A stretch of 17,932 nucleotides of DNA. Origin: an uncultured Aquincola sp. Its GTDB lineage: Bacteria > Pseudomonadota > Gammaproteobacteria > Burkholderiales > Burkholderiaceae. The stretch covers positions 1-17,932 of the forward strand of contig CAKZXL010000121.1 of assembly GCA_937883885.1 (NCBI GenBank), in the 5' to 3' direction. The translations under genes and the position numbers were made by a program. The number at the start of each line of letters is the position of its first letter. The first letter of the stretch is position 1. Positions 1 through 8,090 of this stretch are shown one piece after another. Under the pieces are notes generated by a model that was not told the DNA's origin, ran no database searches, and saw only the letters and a list, made by a program, of their open reading frames with translations.

Positions 1-3000
1 ATCACCACCACCAGCGCCATCGAGCGCGGCAGGCACAGGCCCACGCACACCTCGGGGCCGACACCGGCCTGCTGCAGCCGTTGCGCCCAGGCGTTGCTGC
101 GCGTTTCCAGCGTGGCGTAGTCCAGCGAATCGTCGCCCATCAGCAGCGCGGTGTGCCGGGGGTGCAGCGCCGCGCGGTCTTCGAACAACTGGTGCAGGCA
201 GCGCCCGTCGGCAAAGGGTGCGGCGCGGTGGTTCCAGGCGGCCAGCGCGGCGCGCTCGTCGGCATGCAGCAGCGCCAGCGTGGACAGCCGCTGCCAGGGC
301 GCTTCCAGCGCCGCGCCCAGCAGCACCGCGAAGTTGCGGGCCATGCGGCCGATGGTGGCCGCATCAAACAGCCCGGTGCTGTACTGCCACAGGGCGGTGA
401 AGCCCTCGGCATGCTGCTGCAGCGTCAGGTGCAGGTCGTACTGCACCGCGCCGAGGTCGGGCGCCATCACGTCCAGCGTGATGCCCGGCACCGGGCTGCG
501 GGTGATGTCGGTATCGCGCAGGTCGAAGGCGATCTGGAACAGCGGCGAGCGGCTGCTGTCGCGCGGCGGCTGCAGCGCATCCACCAGGGCCTCGAAGGGC
601 AGCGCGTGGTGGGCATGGGCGTCCAGCACGCTGCGCTGCACCCGGTGCAGCAGGTCGGCAAAGCCGGGGTCGCCATCGAGCCGGGTGCGCAGCACCACCA
701 CGTTGACCATGAAGCCGATCAGCGACCCGAACTCGGCGCGGTCGCGGTTGGCCACCACGCTGCCCACCACCACATCGGGCTGCTGCGCATAGCGCGACAG
801 CAAGGCCTTGAAGCCGGCCAGCAGCAGCACGAAGGGCGTGACGCCCTGCGCCGCGGCAAAGGCCAGCAGGCGCTGCGACAGCGCTGCCGGCAGCGGGCTG
901 CGCAGCGTGGCACCGGCATGGCTTTGCACCAGCGGCCGGGGCCGGTCGGTGGGCAGGCTGAAGCCGTCCAGCCGGTCGGCCAGCTGGCCGCGCCAGTAGT
1001 GCAGATCGGCCGCATGGCAGCCGGCCTCGGCCTGCGCCCGTTGCCAGGCCGCGAAGTCGGCGTATTGCCAGCTGGGCGCGGGCAGCGGTGCATCGGCCTG
1101 GTAGGCCGCCAGCCAGTCGCGGAACAGCACCTTGACCGATTCGCCATCGCCCACGATGTGGTGCAGCGTGAGCAGCAGCACTGCGCCGCCGGCCGGCCCG
1201 GCCAGCAGGGCCAGCCGGGCCCGCAGCAGCGGGCCGGTCGCCAGGTCGAAGCCGGCCCGTGCTTCGGCCTGCATCCACCCGTCCAGCGCGGCCGGGGCCA
1301 GCGTGTCCACCGCCAGCACCGCCGGCTGCCGCGGCATCACCTGCTGGCAGGGCTGGCCGTCGCGCAGCGGAAAGCAGGTGCGCAGGCTGTCGTGCCGGTC
1401 CAGCAGCTGCTGCAGCGCGCGGCGCACGCGCTCGGGGTCCGGCGCGATCGCAAAGCGCAGGCTGGCCGGGATGTGGAAGGCCGGGTCGCGCGGATGCACC
1501 TGGTCGAGGAACCACAGCCGCTGCTGGGCCGAAGACAGCGGCAGCGGCTGGCGGGGGTCGGCCGGCAGCAGTGGCCGTGCGGCGGCCTGCTGCACGGGCA
1601 CGGCCGTGGCCAGGCGGCGCGCCTGCGCGGCCACGGTGGGCGCCTCGAACACGTCGCGCAGGGTCCAGCGCACACCGAAGGCGCTGTCGATGGCGGTGAT
1701 GAGCTGACCCGCCAGCAGCGACTGGCCCCCCAATTCGAAAAAGCTCTGCTCGGCGCTGACGAGCGACAGGTCCTGCAGCCCCAGCACCCGCTGCCACAGG
1801 CCTGCCAGCCGCGTTTCCACCGCGCCCTGCGGCATGCGCTGGCCGCTGGTCTGCTCGGCCAGCCGCAGCAGCAGCGGCTGGTCCACCCGGCCCGCGGCGT
1901 CACGCGGCCAGGCCGGCAGCAGTCGCAGGGCCAGCGGGCAGGGCTGGCCGGCGGCGTCGATCAAGGGCACCAGCGCGCGCGCAGCCTCAGGCACGGCGTC
2001 GGCATCCGCTTCGCAGAACACGGTGATCGAAGGCTGCAGGCGCAGGCCGGTGGTGCGCGCGGCCACCGCCGGCGCGGCGGCCGACAGGCCGATGCTCAGC
2101 AGCCCGGGTGGCAAGCGCAGCGCCAGTTCCAGGCTGGCCAGCGCCTGCGGCACGCTCATCTCGCGCAGGCCCATGGCGCGCAGCGGCTCGCCGGCGCCGT
2201 GCTGGCGGGTCAGGCCCGTGTCGCGCCAGCTGCTCCAGGCCAGCGACCAGACCCGTGGCGCCGTCAGCGCCAGCACTTCCATCGCGCGGTTGGCCGCCGC
2301 ATAGGCGCCCACGTGGGCGCCCGCAAACCCGCTGGCCGCCGACGAAAAGCACACCAGCGCCGTGTCCGGCGACCGCGCCGCCAGCAGCGCACGCAAGCCG
2401 CCGAGCTTGGGCGCGAAGGCCCGGCCCAGGCTGGCGCCCTCTTCGTCCGCCAGCGCGGCCTCGTGGTAATGGCCGGCCAGGTGGAACACCGCATCGGCAG
2501 GCCGACCCCACTGGGCAGCCGCTGCGTCCAGCTGGGTGCGCAGCGCCGCCGCGTCGGCCACGTCGGCCACGGCCAGGCGGATGCGCGGCCCATGATGGGC
2601 CGACAGCTGGCGCCAGGCCGCCAGCCGGGCCTGGGCAGCGGTGTCGGCCGCGTCGTCGGCGGGCAGGCTGCTGCGGCACAGCAGCAGCACCTGGGCCTGC
2701 CAGCGGGTGGCGAGCCAATCGGCCAGCAGCACCCCGATGCCGCCCAGACCGCCGGTGACGACGTAGCAGCCGCCACTGCGCAGCGGGCCGACGGTCGGCC
2801 CGGGCGCCTGCCACACCGGCGCCAGGCGTGGCCGATGGCGCAGGCCGCCGCGCCAGGCCACCTCCCTGCTCGCAGGCCCGGCCTGGCCCGCGCCCTGCAT
2901 ATCCGCCAGCAGGCCACGGGCCACCCGCTGCGGCTGCTGTGCATCCACGTCCACATGCCAGGCCAGGCAGCCGGCCTGTTCCTGCGCCAGCGTGTGCACC

Positions 3001-5411
3001 CAGGCGCCCAGGGAGGCCGCGGCCGGGTCGGCCGACTCACCGGCTTCCAGCGGCAGCGCCTGCCGCGTGACCAGCGCCAGCCGGGTGGGCACACCGGCTG
3101 CGGCCAGCGCAGGCATCCAGGCGCGCAGCCACAGCGCCAGCCCCACGCAGCGCTCGCCATCGCTGGCCGCGCCGCCGGCCGCCGGTGGCAGCAGCCACAC
3201 CAGGCCCTGCGGTGGCGCACCGCCTTCCGCGGCATGGCGCGCCGCACGCTGCAAGGCCGCGGGCAGACCGTCGGGCCCGCCGGGGGGCTGGCCCAGCAGC
3301 AGGCTGCCGGGCGCCGCTTCCAGCAGCGCCTGCGCCAGCGGGTCGTCGCGTTCGGCCATCACCAGCCAGGTGCCCTGCCCCGTGGCGCCGGCACCGCCCA
3401 CCTCGGGCGCCGGCGCGGGCTGCCAGACGGTGCGCAACAGCCAGCGCGGCAGCGTGTGCTCGTTGTCCTCCAGCACGTCGGCCCGGCGCAGCTCGGCTTC
3501 GAAGTCGCCACGCGCCAGCGCCTTTTTCAGCGCGCCACGCTGGATTTTGCCGATGGAGGTCTTGGGCACCTGCCCACGCTCCAGCGGCACCAGCACCGCG
3601 GGACTGATGCCGAAGCGCTGCACCACCTGGCGGCGCACAGCGCGCAGCAAGGCGGCCAGCGAGGCATCGTCCGCCGCCTGCGGCACCAGGAACAGGCCCA
3701 GCCCTTCGGCCCCGCCGGCCCGGGCATCGGCCACCGCGCAGGCCGCGGCGAACGACGCCAGCACGCCGGGCACTTCTTCCACACAGGCTTCGATCGCCGG
3801 GCCTGCATGGTTGGCCCCGTTGATGATGATCTCGTCCTTCTCGCGGCCGGTGATGGTCAGGCGTCCGTCTTCCAGGCAGGCCAGGTCCCCGGTGCGGAAC
3901 CAGCCGTCGTCGGTGAAGGCCTGTGCGCGCAGATGCCCGCTGCCGAAATAGCCGCCGAAGACGGTGCTGCCCGCGGCTTGCAGCTGCCCGGTCTGGCCTT
4001 CGCGCAGCAGCTGGCCGGCTTCGTCGACGATGCGCAGCCGCACGCCGGGTATCGGCCGGCCCACCCGCACATGGCTGTCGGCATCGGTCGTGGTGTCGAG
4101 CCGGAAGCCGTCGTCGTAGGTCACGCCCGACGACACCTCGGACATGCCCCAGGCCGGCATCATCGCGTCGGGCCGCAGGCCGTGCGGCGCCAGCAGCTGC
4201 AAAAAGCGCCGGGCCGGCGCGGCCACGATGGCCTCGCCCCCGTTGAGGATGCGCCGCACGCAGCCCAGCTGCCATGGCCGGCGCGCCAGCGCCTGCGCCT
4301 GGCCGCACACCAGGCCGAAGGCGAAGTTGGGGGCAAAGCTCACGGCCACGCGGTGACGGTCCATCAGGTCCAGCCAGGACAGCGGATCGCGCAGCACGTC
4401 GTCCACGCCCACGTGGATCTGCCGCGCCGCCAGATACACGTCGCGCAGGTGGAAGTAGATGAGGCCGGCCACATGGTCCAGCGGCATCCAGTTGAGCGTG
4501 ACCATGCCACGCGGCCAGCCGTGCATCTGCTGCGAGCCGAAGGTGCGGGCCAGCAGGTTGCGGTGCGGCTGCGGCACGCCCTTGGGCCGGCCGGTGCTGC
4601 CGGAGGTGAGCATCATCAGCGCCACGTCGTCGGGCTCGCCGGCATGCACATCGGCCATCGGCGCATGGTCTTGCAGCGCCGCCAGTGACAGCGCGCGGTG
4701 GGCCTTGAGCGGCAGCACCGCGGCCGCCTGTTGCAGGCCCTGCAGCACCGCCTCGTCGCCGATCAGCACCGGGCTGTCCAGCAGGTCGATGGCATCGGCC
4801 AGCCGGCGCAGCGCGCCATGGGCTTCGGTGAACGTGGGGGGCACACCCACCGGTACCGGCACCACGCCGGTGAGCACACAGGCCCAGAAGACGGCCAGGA
4901 AGTCGTCGTGCCGCGGCAGCTGCAGCACCACCGGCATGCCCGGCTGCAGGCCCTGCGCCCGCAGCCCCGCGCCGATGCGCAGCGCCCGCGCCAGCAGCGC
5001 GGCGTAGCTGATCTCGTCTTCGCGGCCATCGCTGCGCACCACCACCAGGCCCGCCGGGGCGGGCTCGGCCGCGGCGCGCATCAGCAGCTCACCCAGCAGC
5101 TGCGGCGCATCGGCGGGCAGCTGCAGCGCGCCGCCATCGCTGATGGCCCATGGCCGCTGTGCCAGCGCCGCATCGGCCGTGGCGGCAGCTGCGCAGGCGG
5201 CTTCCGCGGCGCTGGCCAGGCCCGGTCGCACCCAACCCATCGACAGCTCGCCCAGGTGCCAGGCTGGCGGCGCCACGGGGCGCATCGCACCCACGGCCAC
5301 GCCCTCCAGCCCGGTCAGGCGCCTGACCTGGTCCCGGGCCGCGGTCAGCAGCCCCGGGTCCACGGTCTCGGTGCCGCAGGGGCGGCCTGTCTCCAATGCT
5401 TGTGGGTTCAT
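1..5411 (-). CDS. Nonribosomal peptide synthetase, AMP ligase-KR-PCP-C-A (3' end outside window)
   Basis: Multidomain synthetase that activates an acid, reduces it while carrier-bound, and condenses it with an amino acid. One frame is open from the ATG at 5411 to base 1, giving 1803 residues without the C-terminus. The AMP ligase spans about 110-630: TSGSTGRPKG from T269, GMSE at 422, GWFRTGD at 503, a FAAL/CoA-ligase-like GREKDEIIINGANH at 522, and catalytic K622. A ketoreductase follows (structural half about 655-850, TGGLGGIG near 885), with K1002, S1024, Y1037 and N1041 in place and no LDD motif. Residues 1125-1180 resemble a degenerate adenylation C-subdomain (GRVD at 1174). The carrier protein has FFELGGQSLL with S1231. 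The condensation domain has HHIVGDG at 1417. A second adenylation domain starts near 1725. There is no ketosynthase, so the first part reads as a loading module. Upstream Shine-Dalgarno is weak, but no better in-frame start exists. Substrates cannot be read from this. Confidence 0.95.
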   Translation of the reverse strand, partial: MNPQALETGRPCGTETVDPGLLTAARDQVRRLTGLEGVAVGAMRPVAPPAWHLGELSMGWVRPGLASAAEAACAAAATADAALAQRPWAISDGGALQLPADAPQLLGELLMRAAAEPAPAGLVVVRSDGREDEISYAALLARALRIGAGLRAQGLQPGMPVVLQLPRHDDFLAVFWACVLTGVVPVPVGVPPTFTEAHGALRRLADAIDLLDSPVLIGDEAVLQGLQQAAAVLPLKAHRALSLAALQDHAPMADVHAGEPDDVALMMLTSGSTGRPKGVPQPHRNLLARTFGSQQMHGWPRGMVTLNWMPLDHVAGLIYFHLRDVYLAARQIHVGVDDVLRDPLSWLDLMDRHRVAVSFAPNFAFGLVCGQAQALARRPWQLGCVRRILNGGEAIVAAPARRFLQLLAPHGLRPDAMMPAWGMSEVSSGVTYDDGFRLDTTTDADSHVRVGRPIPGVRLRIVDEAGQLLREGQTGQLQAAGSTVFGGYFGSGHLRAQAFTDDGWFRTGDLACLEDGRLTITGREKDEIIINGANHAGPAIEACVEEVPGVLASFAAACAVADARAGGAEGLGLFLVPQAADDASLAALLRAVRRQVVQRFGISPAVLVPLERGQVPKTSIGKIQRGALKKALARGDFEAELRRADVLEDNEHTLPRWLLRTVWQPAPAPEVGGAGATGQGTWLVMAERDDPLAQALLEAAPGSLLLGQPPGGPDGLPAALQRAARHAAEGGAPPQGLVWLLPPAAGGAASDGERCVGLALWLRAWMPALAAAGVPTRLALVTRQALPLEAGESADPAAASLGAWVHTLAQEQAGCLAWHVDVDAQQPQRVARGLLADMQGAGQAGPASREVAWRGGLRHRPRLAPVWQAPGPTVGPLRSGGCYVVTGGLGGIGVLLADWLATRWQAQVLLLCRSSLPADDAADTAAQARLAAWRQLSAHHGPRIRLAVADVADAAALRTQLDAAAAQWGRPADAVFHLAGHYHEAALADEEGASLGRAFAPKLGGLRALLAARSPDTALVCFSSAASGFAGAHVGAYAAANRAMEVLALTAPRVWSLAWSSWRDTGLTRQHGAGEPLRAMGLREMSVPQALASLELALRLPPGLLSIGLSAAAPAVAARTTGLRLQPSITVFCEADADAVPEAARALVPLIDAAGQPCPLALRLLPAWPRDAAGRVDQPLLLRLAEQTSGQRMPQGAVETRLAGLWQRVLGLQDLSLVSAEQSFFELGGQSLLAGQLITAIDSAFGVRWTLRDVFEAPTVAAQARRLATAVPVQQAAARPLLPADPRQPLPLSSAQQRLWFLDQVHPRDPAFHIPASLRFAIAPDPERVRRALQQLLDRHDSLRTCFPLRDGQPCQQVMPRQPAVLAVDTLAPAALDGWMQAEARAGFDLATGPLLRARLALLAGPAGGAVLLLTLHHIVGDGESVKVLFRDWLAAYQADAPLPAPSWQYADFAAWQRAQAEAGCHAADLHYWRGQLADRLDGFSLPTDRPRPLVQSHAGATLRSPLPAALSQRLLAFAAAQGVTPFVLLLAGFKALLSRYAQQPDVVVGSVVANRDRAEFGSLIGFMVNVVVLRTRLDGDPGFADLLHRVQRSVLDAHAHHALPFEALVDALQPPRDSSRSPLFQIAFDLRDTDITRSPVPGITLDVMAPDLGAVQYDLHLTLQQHAEGFTALWQYSTGLFDAATIGRMARNFAVLLGAALEAPWQRLSTLALLHADERAALAAWNHRAAPFADGRCLHQLFEDRAALHPRHTALLMGDDSLDYATLETRSNAWAQRLQQAGVGPEVCVGLCLPRSMALVVV

Positions 5412-5553
5412 CGCTGCAGCCCATCGGTCACGGGGCGGGTGCCGCCGCGCAGTCCATCCAATATGCGAGGCGCTGTCGGGCGCCGCCATCCCTATGCTGC
5501 CCACTGGCCGCGCAGCGCCGCACGGCCATACTCGCCACCACTGCGGAGGGGCC
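5412..5553. other. Divergent intergenic region between synthetase and glycosyltransferase
   Basis: These 142 bases separate two genes pointing away from each other, so promoters for both should lie here. A TATGCT at 5493-5498 (plus) and a TATTGG read on the minus strand near 5462-5457 are possible -10 elements. Neither has a recognisable -35 at normal spacing. No inverted repeat stands out. I infer a bidirectional control region from gene orientation alone. Confidence 0.4.
5545..5550 (+). promoter_or_regulatory. Ribosome binding site of the glycosyltransferase
   Basis: GGAGGG lies just before the ATG at 5554 and is the clearest Shine-Dalgarno sequence in the window. It decides the start: the same frame is open for another 411 bases upstream, but that part runs antisense to the synthetase and encodes no recognisable protein. 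Confidence 0.7.
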
Positions 5554-6621
5554 ATGTCGCAAGCGGTGGAAGGCAGCAGCAGGTTGCGCGTGGCGCTGGT
5601 GATGCCGGCGCTGAACGAAGAGGCATCGGTGGACGCGGTGCTGCAGGCGGTGCGCGCCTCCACCCGCCTGCCCGACGAGATCGTGGTGGTGGACGCCGGC
5701 TCCACCGACCGCACGCGCGAGCGGGTGCAGGCCCATGCCGATGCCGGCCTGCCCATCCGCCTGCTGGTGCAGCCCGGGGCCTGGCCTGGCGTGGGCCGCA
5801 ATGCCGGCGCCCGCGCCGCCACCAGCGAGTTGCTGCTGTTCCTCGACTTCGGCAACCTGGTCGATCCGCAGTGGATCGCGGCCATGGCCGAACCCTTTGA
5901 GCGCGATGCCCGCATCGAAGCCGTCGGCGGCCTGTACGAGCCGCTGGTGACCAGCGACTTCGAGCGCTGCGTGGCCGCCATCCAGTACCAGGAAGCCACC
6001 CTCTTCGCCCGCCTGAGCGAAGCGGAGCAGCGCGCCCGCGCACCGCGCACCATCCGCCTGGGCGGGCTGGGCATGGCGGTGCGGCGCGACGTGTACCTGC
6101 GGCTGGGCGGCCAGCCGGCCTGGCTGCGTGCCGGCGAAGACCTGCTGTTCGGCCACAAGCTGCTGGCCTGCCAGGCGCCGGTGGCCGTGGCCTGGGGCGC
6201 ACGGCTGCACCACCACATGCGCCGCACGCCCGGCGAGCTGTTCCGCCAGAACCGCACCTATGCCCGCGGCGAGGCACGGGTGGGCCTGGGCGGGCGCCAA
6301 CAGCTGCGCCTGGCGGCGGTGTACGGCAGCCTGCTGCTGGGCATGGCAGCCGCTGTGCTGGGCTGGTGGCCGGCAGCGGCGGCCAGCGCCGCAGTGGCGG
6401 CGGCCTATCTGCACCGCACCGGCATCCGGCGCCTGCGGCGGGTGTTCGGCCCGCAGCAGCCCGGCGGCGCCCGCCAGGCGCTGATGGCCGTGGTGGCGGT
6501 GCTGGCCAAGGACCTGGGCAGCCTCAGCGGCCACGCCATCGGCACGGCCGAATGGCTGCTGCAGCCGCGCTGGCGCGAGCAGTGCCGGCGCTACATGGCC
6601 GCGGTCGATGCGCCGCGTTGA
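5554..6621 (+). CDS. Family 2 glycosyltransferase
   Basis: A 355-residue GT2 enzyme expected to add a sugar from a nucleotide donor to a lipid-linked precursor at the inner face of the cytoplasmic membrane. The N-terminus shows the GT-A fold signature: MPALNEE at 17-23 and VVVDAGSTDRT at 44-54. The position where GT2 enzymes usually carry DxD reads LDFGN (D98), so the second metal-binding Asp is not where expected. The acceptor/base region GEDLLFG (E195, D196) is present. One or two hydrophobic segments at about 250-285 suggest membrane anchoring. The ATG at 5554 is supported by GGAGGG. The gene is the only plus-strand one between the synthetase and the minus-strand export operon. Its last 31 bases overlap, tail to tail, the end of the polymerase gene. 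The sugar transferred is unknown. Confidence 0.9.
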   Translation: MSQAVEGSSRLRVALVMPALNEEASVDAVLQAVRASTRLPDEIVVVDAGSTDRTRERVQAHADAGLPIRLLVQPGAWPGVGRNAGARAATSELLLFLDFGNLVDPQWIAAMAEPFERDARIEAVGGLYEPLVTSDFERCVAAIQYQEATLFARLSEAEQRARAPRTIRLGGLGMAVRRDVYLRLGGQPAWLRAGEDLLFGHKLLACQAPVAVAWGARLHHHMRRTPGELFRQNRTYARGEARVGLGGRQQLRLAAVYGSLLLGMAAAVLGWWPAAAASAAVAAAYLHRTGIRRLRRVFGPQQPGGARQALMAVVAVLAKDLGSLSGHAIGTAEWLLQPRWREQCRRYMAAVDAPR

Positions 6622-8060
6622 GCCGGTTCGCCAGCCGCCGCGGCGGGGGCGGCGGCCAGCGCCGCCACCACGCCGGCGCTGAAGTACAGCAGCATGTTGA
6701 CGTAGCCGAGGTTGGCGAAATCGGCAAAGCAGGCGTTGATGCACCAGCCCACCCACAGGGCCGTGACGTACACGGCCAGGCTGCGGGTGAAGTCGGCCTG
6801 CGCCGGGTCCTGCGCGATGCGGCGCAGACCTCGGAACACCGCCACGAACACCCGCAGGTACAGCACGAAGCCCAGCAGCCCCATCATCGCGCCGACGTTG
6901 AGGAATTCGTTGTGCGGCACCGCCAGCTCGCGGATCCAGGCGGCCGAGACCTCGCCCACCTCGACGGCGTACTGGCCCCGGTGCAGCCCGAAGCCGGCCC
7001 GCGTGAAGCCCACGCCGGTGAGCGGATTGCTCAGCATCATGTTCAGCGCCGCGCCCGAGCCGGCGATGCGGTTGTAGATGGGCGCGGTGTCCAGCACCCG
7101 TTCTTCGAAGCCGCGGCTGGCCAGCAGCCAGGGCACCGCCACCACGGCGGCCAACGCCACGCCGGCGGCCAGCAGGCCCAGCATCGGCCGGCTGCGCGCA
7201 TCGCGCAGGAACACCACCGCCAGCCCCGCGGCCACGCCCACCCAGGCCGCGCGCGTCTTGCTCAGCACGATGGCGGCCAGCACCGCCAGCAGCACCGCCA
7301 GCCACCACAGGCGCCAGCCGCCGGGCGGCGTGGTGGTGCACAGCAGTGCCACCAGCAGCAGCAGCGAACCCATCACCGCGCCATAGGCCGCCGCATTGCC
7401 GAAGGTGCCGGTGGCCCGCAGCAGCACGTGGATGACGTCGAGGTAGGTCGGGATGAACCAGCGGATGCCCAGCAGCGTTTCCAGCGGCGCCGTCAACGCC
7501 AGGAACAGCGCAGCGGCGCCCAGCAGGGCCAGGAACTGGCGCACCCGCTGTGGCGTCCAGGCCAGCCGCCGCGCGATGAAGAAGGCGCCCATGGGCATCA
7601 GGTAGCCATCGAACAGCAGCGCGCCGTCTTCCTTGCTCCACACGCCCAGCGGCTTGCCCGCCAGGCTGACGAGCACATGCGCCAGCGCCAGCGCCAGGAA
7701 GGCGGCCATGCAGCGCTCGGCCGGGCCCAGCGGTGCCAGCCGCAGCTTGCGGAAGATCACCTGCGCCGCAAAGCCGCCCAGCAGCAGCAGGAACACCACC
7801 CGTTCGGTGCGGAAGAACGGGATGCCCTGCAGCAGGTTGTTGAGGAAGACGGCGATGGTGGGCGACAGCACCATCCAGCCCATGGCCAGCCACCAGGGGC
7901 CGCTGGCCAGCAGCAGGCCCGCCAGCAGCGCCCCCAGCACGATGCCGGCCAGCAGCCAGGCGCCGCTGCCCAGCACCAGGCCGAAGGCCAGCGACAGCAG
8001 CGCCCAGGGCAGGAAGCCCAGCAGCGGCCCCCAAGCGATGGAACCCAGGCGCTGGTGCAT
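6591..8060 (-). CDS. O-antigen ligase/polymerase family (Wzy-like) membrane protein
   Basis: A 489-residue, strongly hydrophobic protein with roughly a dozen membrane segments, last gene of the minus-strand export operon. It matches the Wzy_C/O-antigen ligase family: a loop with SKTRAAWVG, then NPLTGVGFTRAGFG, then VPHNEFLNVG (H383) followed by a further membrane pair. These are the usual conserved spots around the periplasmic catalytic loop. In a Wzx/Wzy-type locus it would polymerise undecaprenyl-linked repeat units in the periplasm. With flippase, chain-length and export genes directly upstream, polymerase is more likely than lipid A ligase, but sequence alone cannot separate the two. It starts at an ATG 30 bases after the chain-length gene with no strong Shine-Dalgarno. 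Its stop codon lies inside the convergent glycosyltransferase gene. Confidence 0.85.
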   Translation of the reverse strand: MHQRLGSIAWGPLLGFLPWALLSLAFGLVLGSGAWLLAGIVLGALLAGLLLASGPWWLAMGWMVLSPTIAVFLNNLLQGIPFFRTERVVFLLLLGGFAAQVIFRKLRLAPLGPAERCMAAFLALALAHVLVSLAGKPLGVWSKEDGALLFDGYLMPMGAFFIARRLAWTPQRVRQFLALLGAAALFLALTAPLETLLGIRWFIPTYLDVIHVLLRATGTFGNAAAYGAVMGSLLLLVALLCTTTPPGGWRLWWLAVLLAVLAAIVLSKTRAAWVGVAAGLAVVFLRDARSRPMLGLLAAGVALAAVVAVPWLLASRGFEERVLDTAPIYNRIAGSGAALNMMLSNPLTGVGFTRAGFGLHRGQYAVEVGEVSAAWIRELAVPHNEFLNVGAMMGLLGFVLYLRVFVAVFRGLRRIAQDPAQADFTRSLAVYVTALWVGWCINACFADFANLGYVNMLLYFSAGVVAALAAAPAAAAGEPAQRGASTAAM

Positions 8061-8090
8061 GGTCGATGCGGCTGCGCGCTGCCCGTGGGG

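Noticed and set aside
81..4688. A 1535-codon open frame on the plus strand
   Set aside because: It lies antisense to the synthetase, whose domains read clearly on the other strand. Its protein is a low-complexity mix of Arg, Gln, His, Ala and Gly, typical of an antisense frame in very GC-rich DNA.
5428..8034. An 868-codon open frame on the minus strand
   Set aside because: It is an out-of-frame shadow of the polymerase and an antisense shadow of the glycosyltransferase; no domain is visible.
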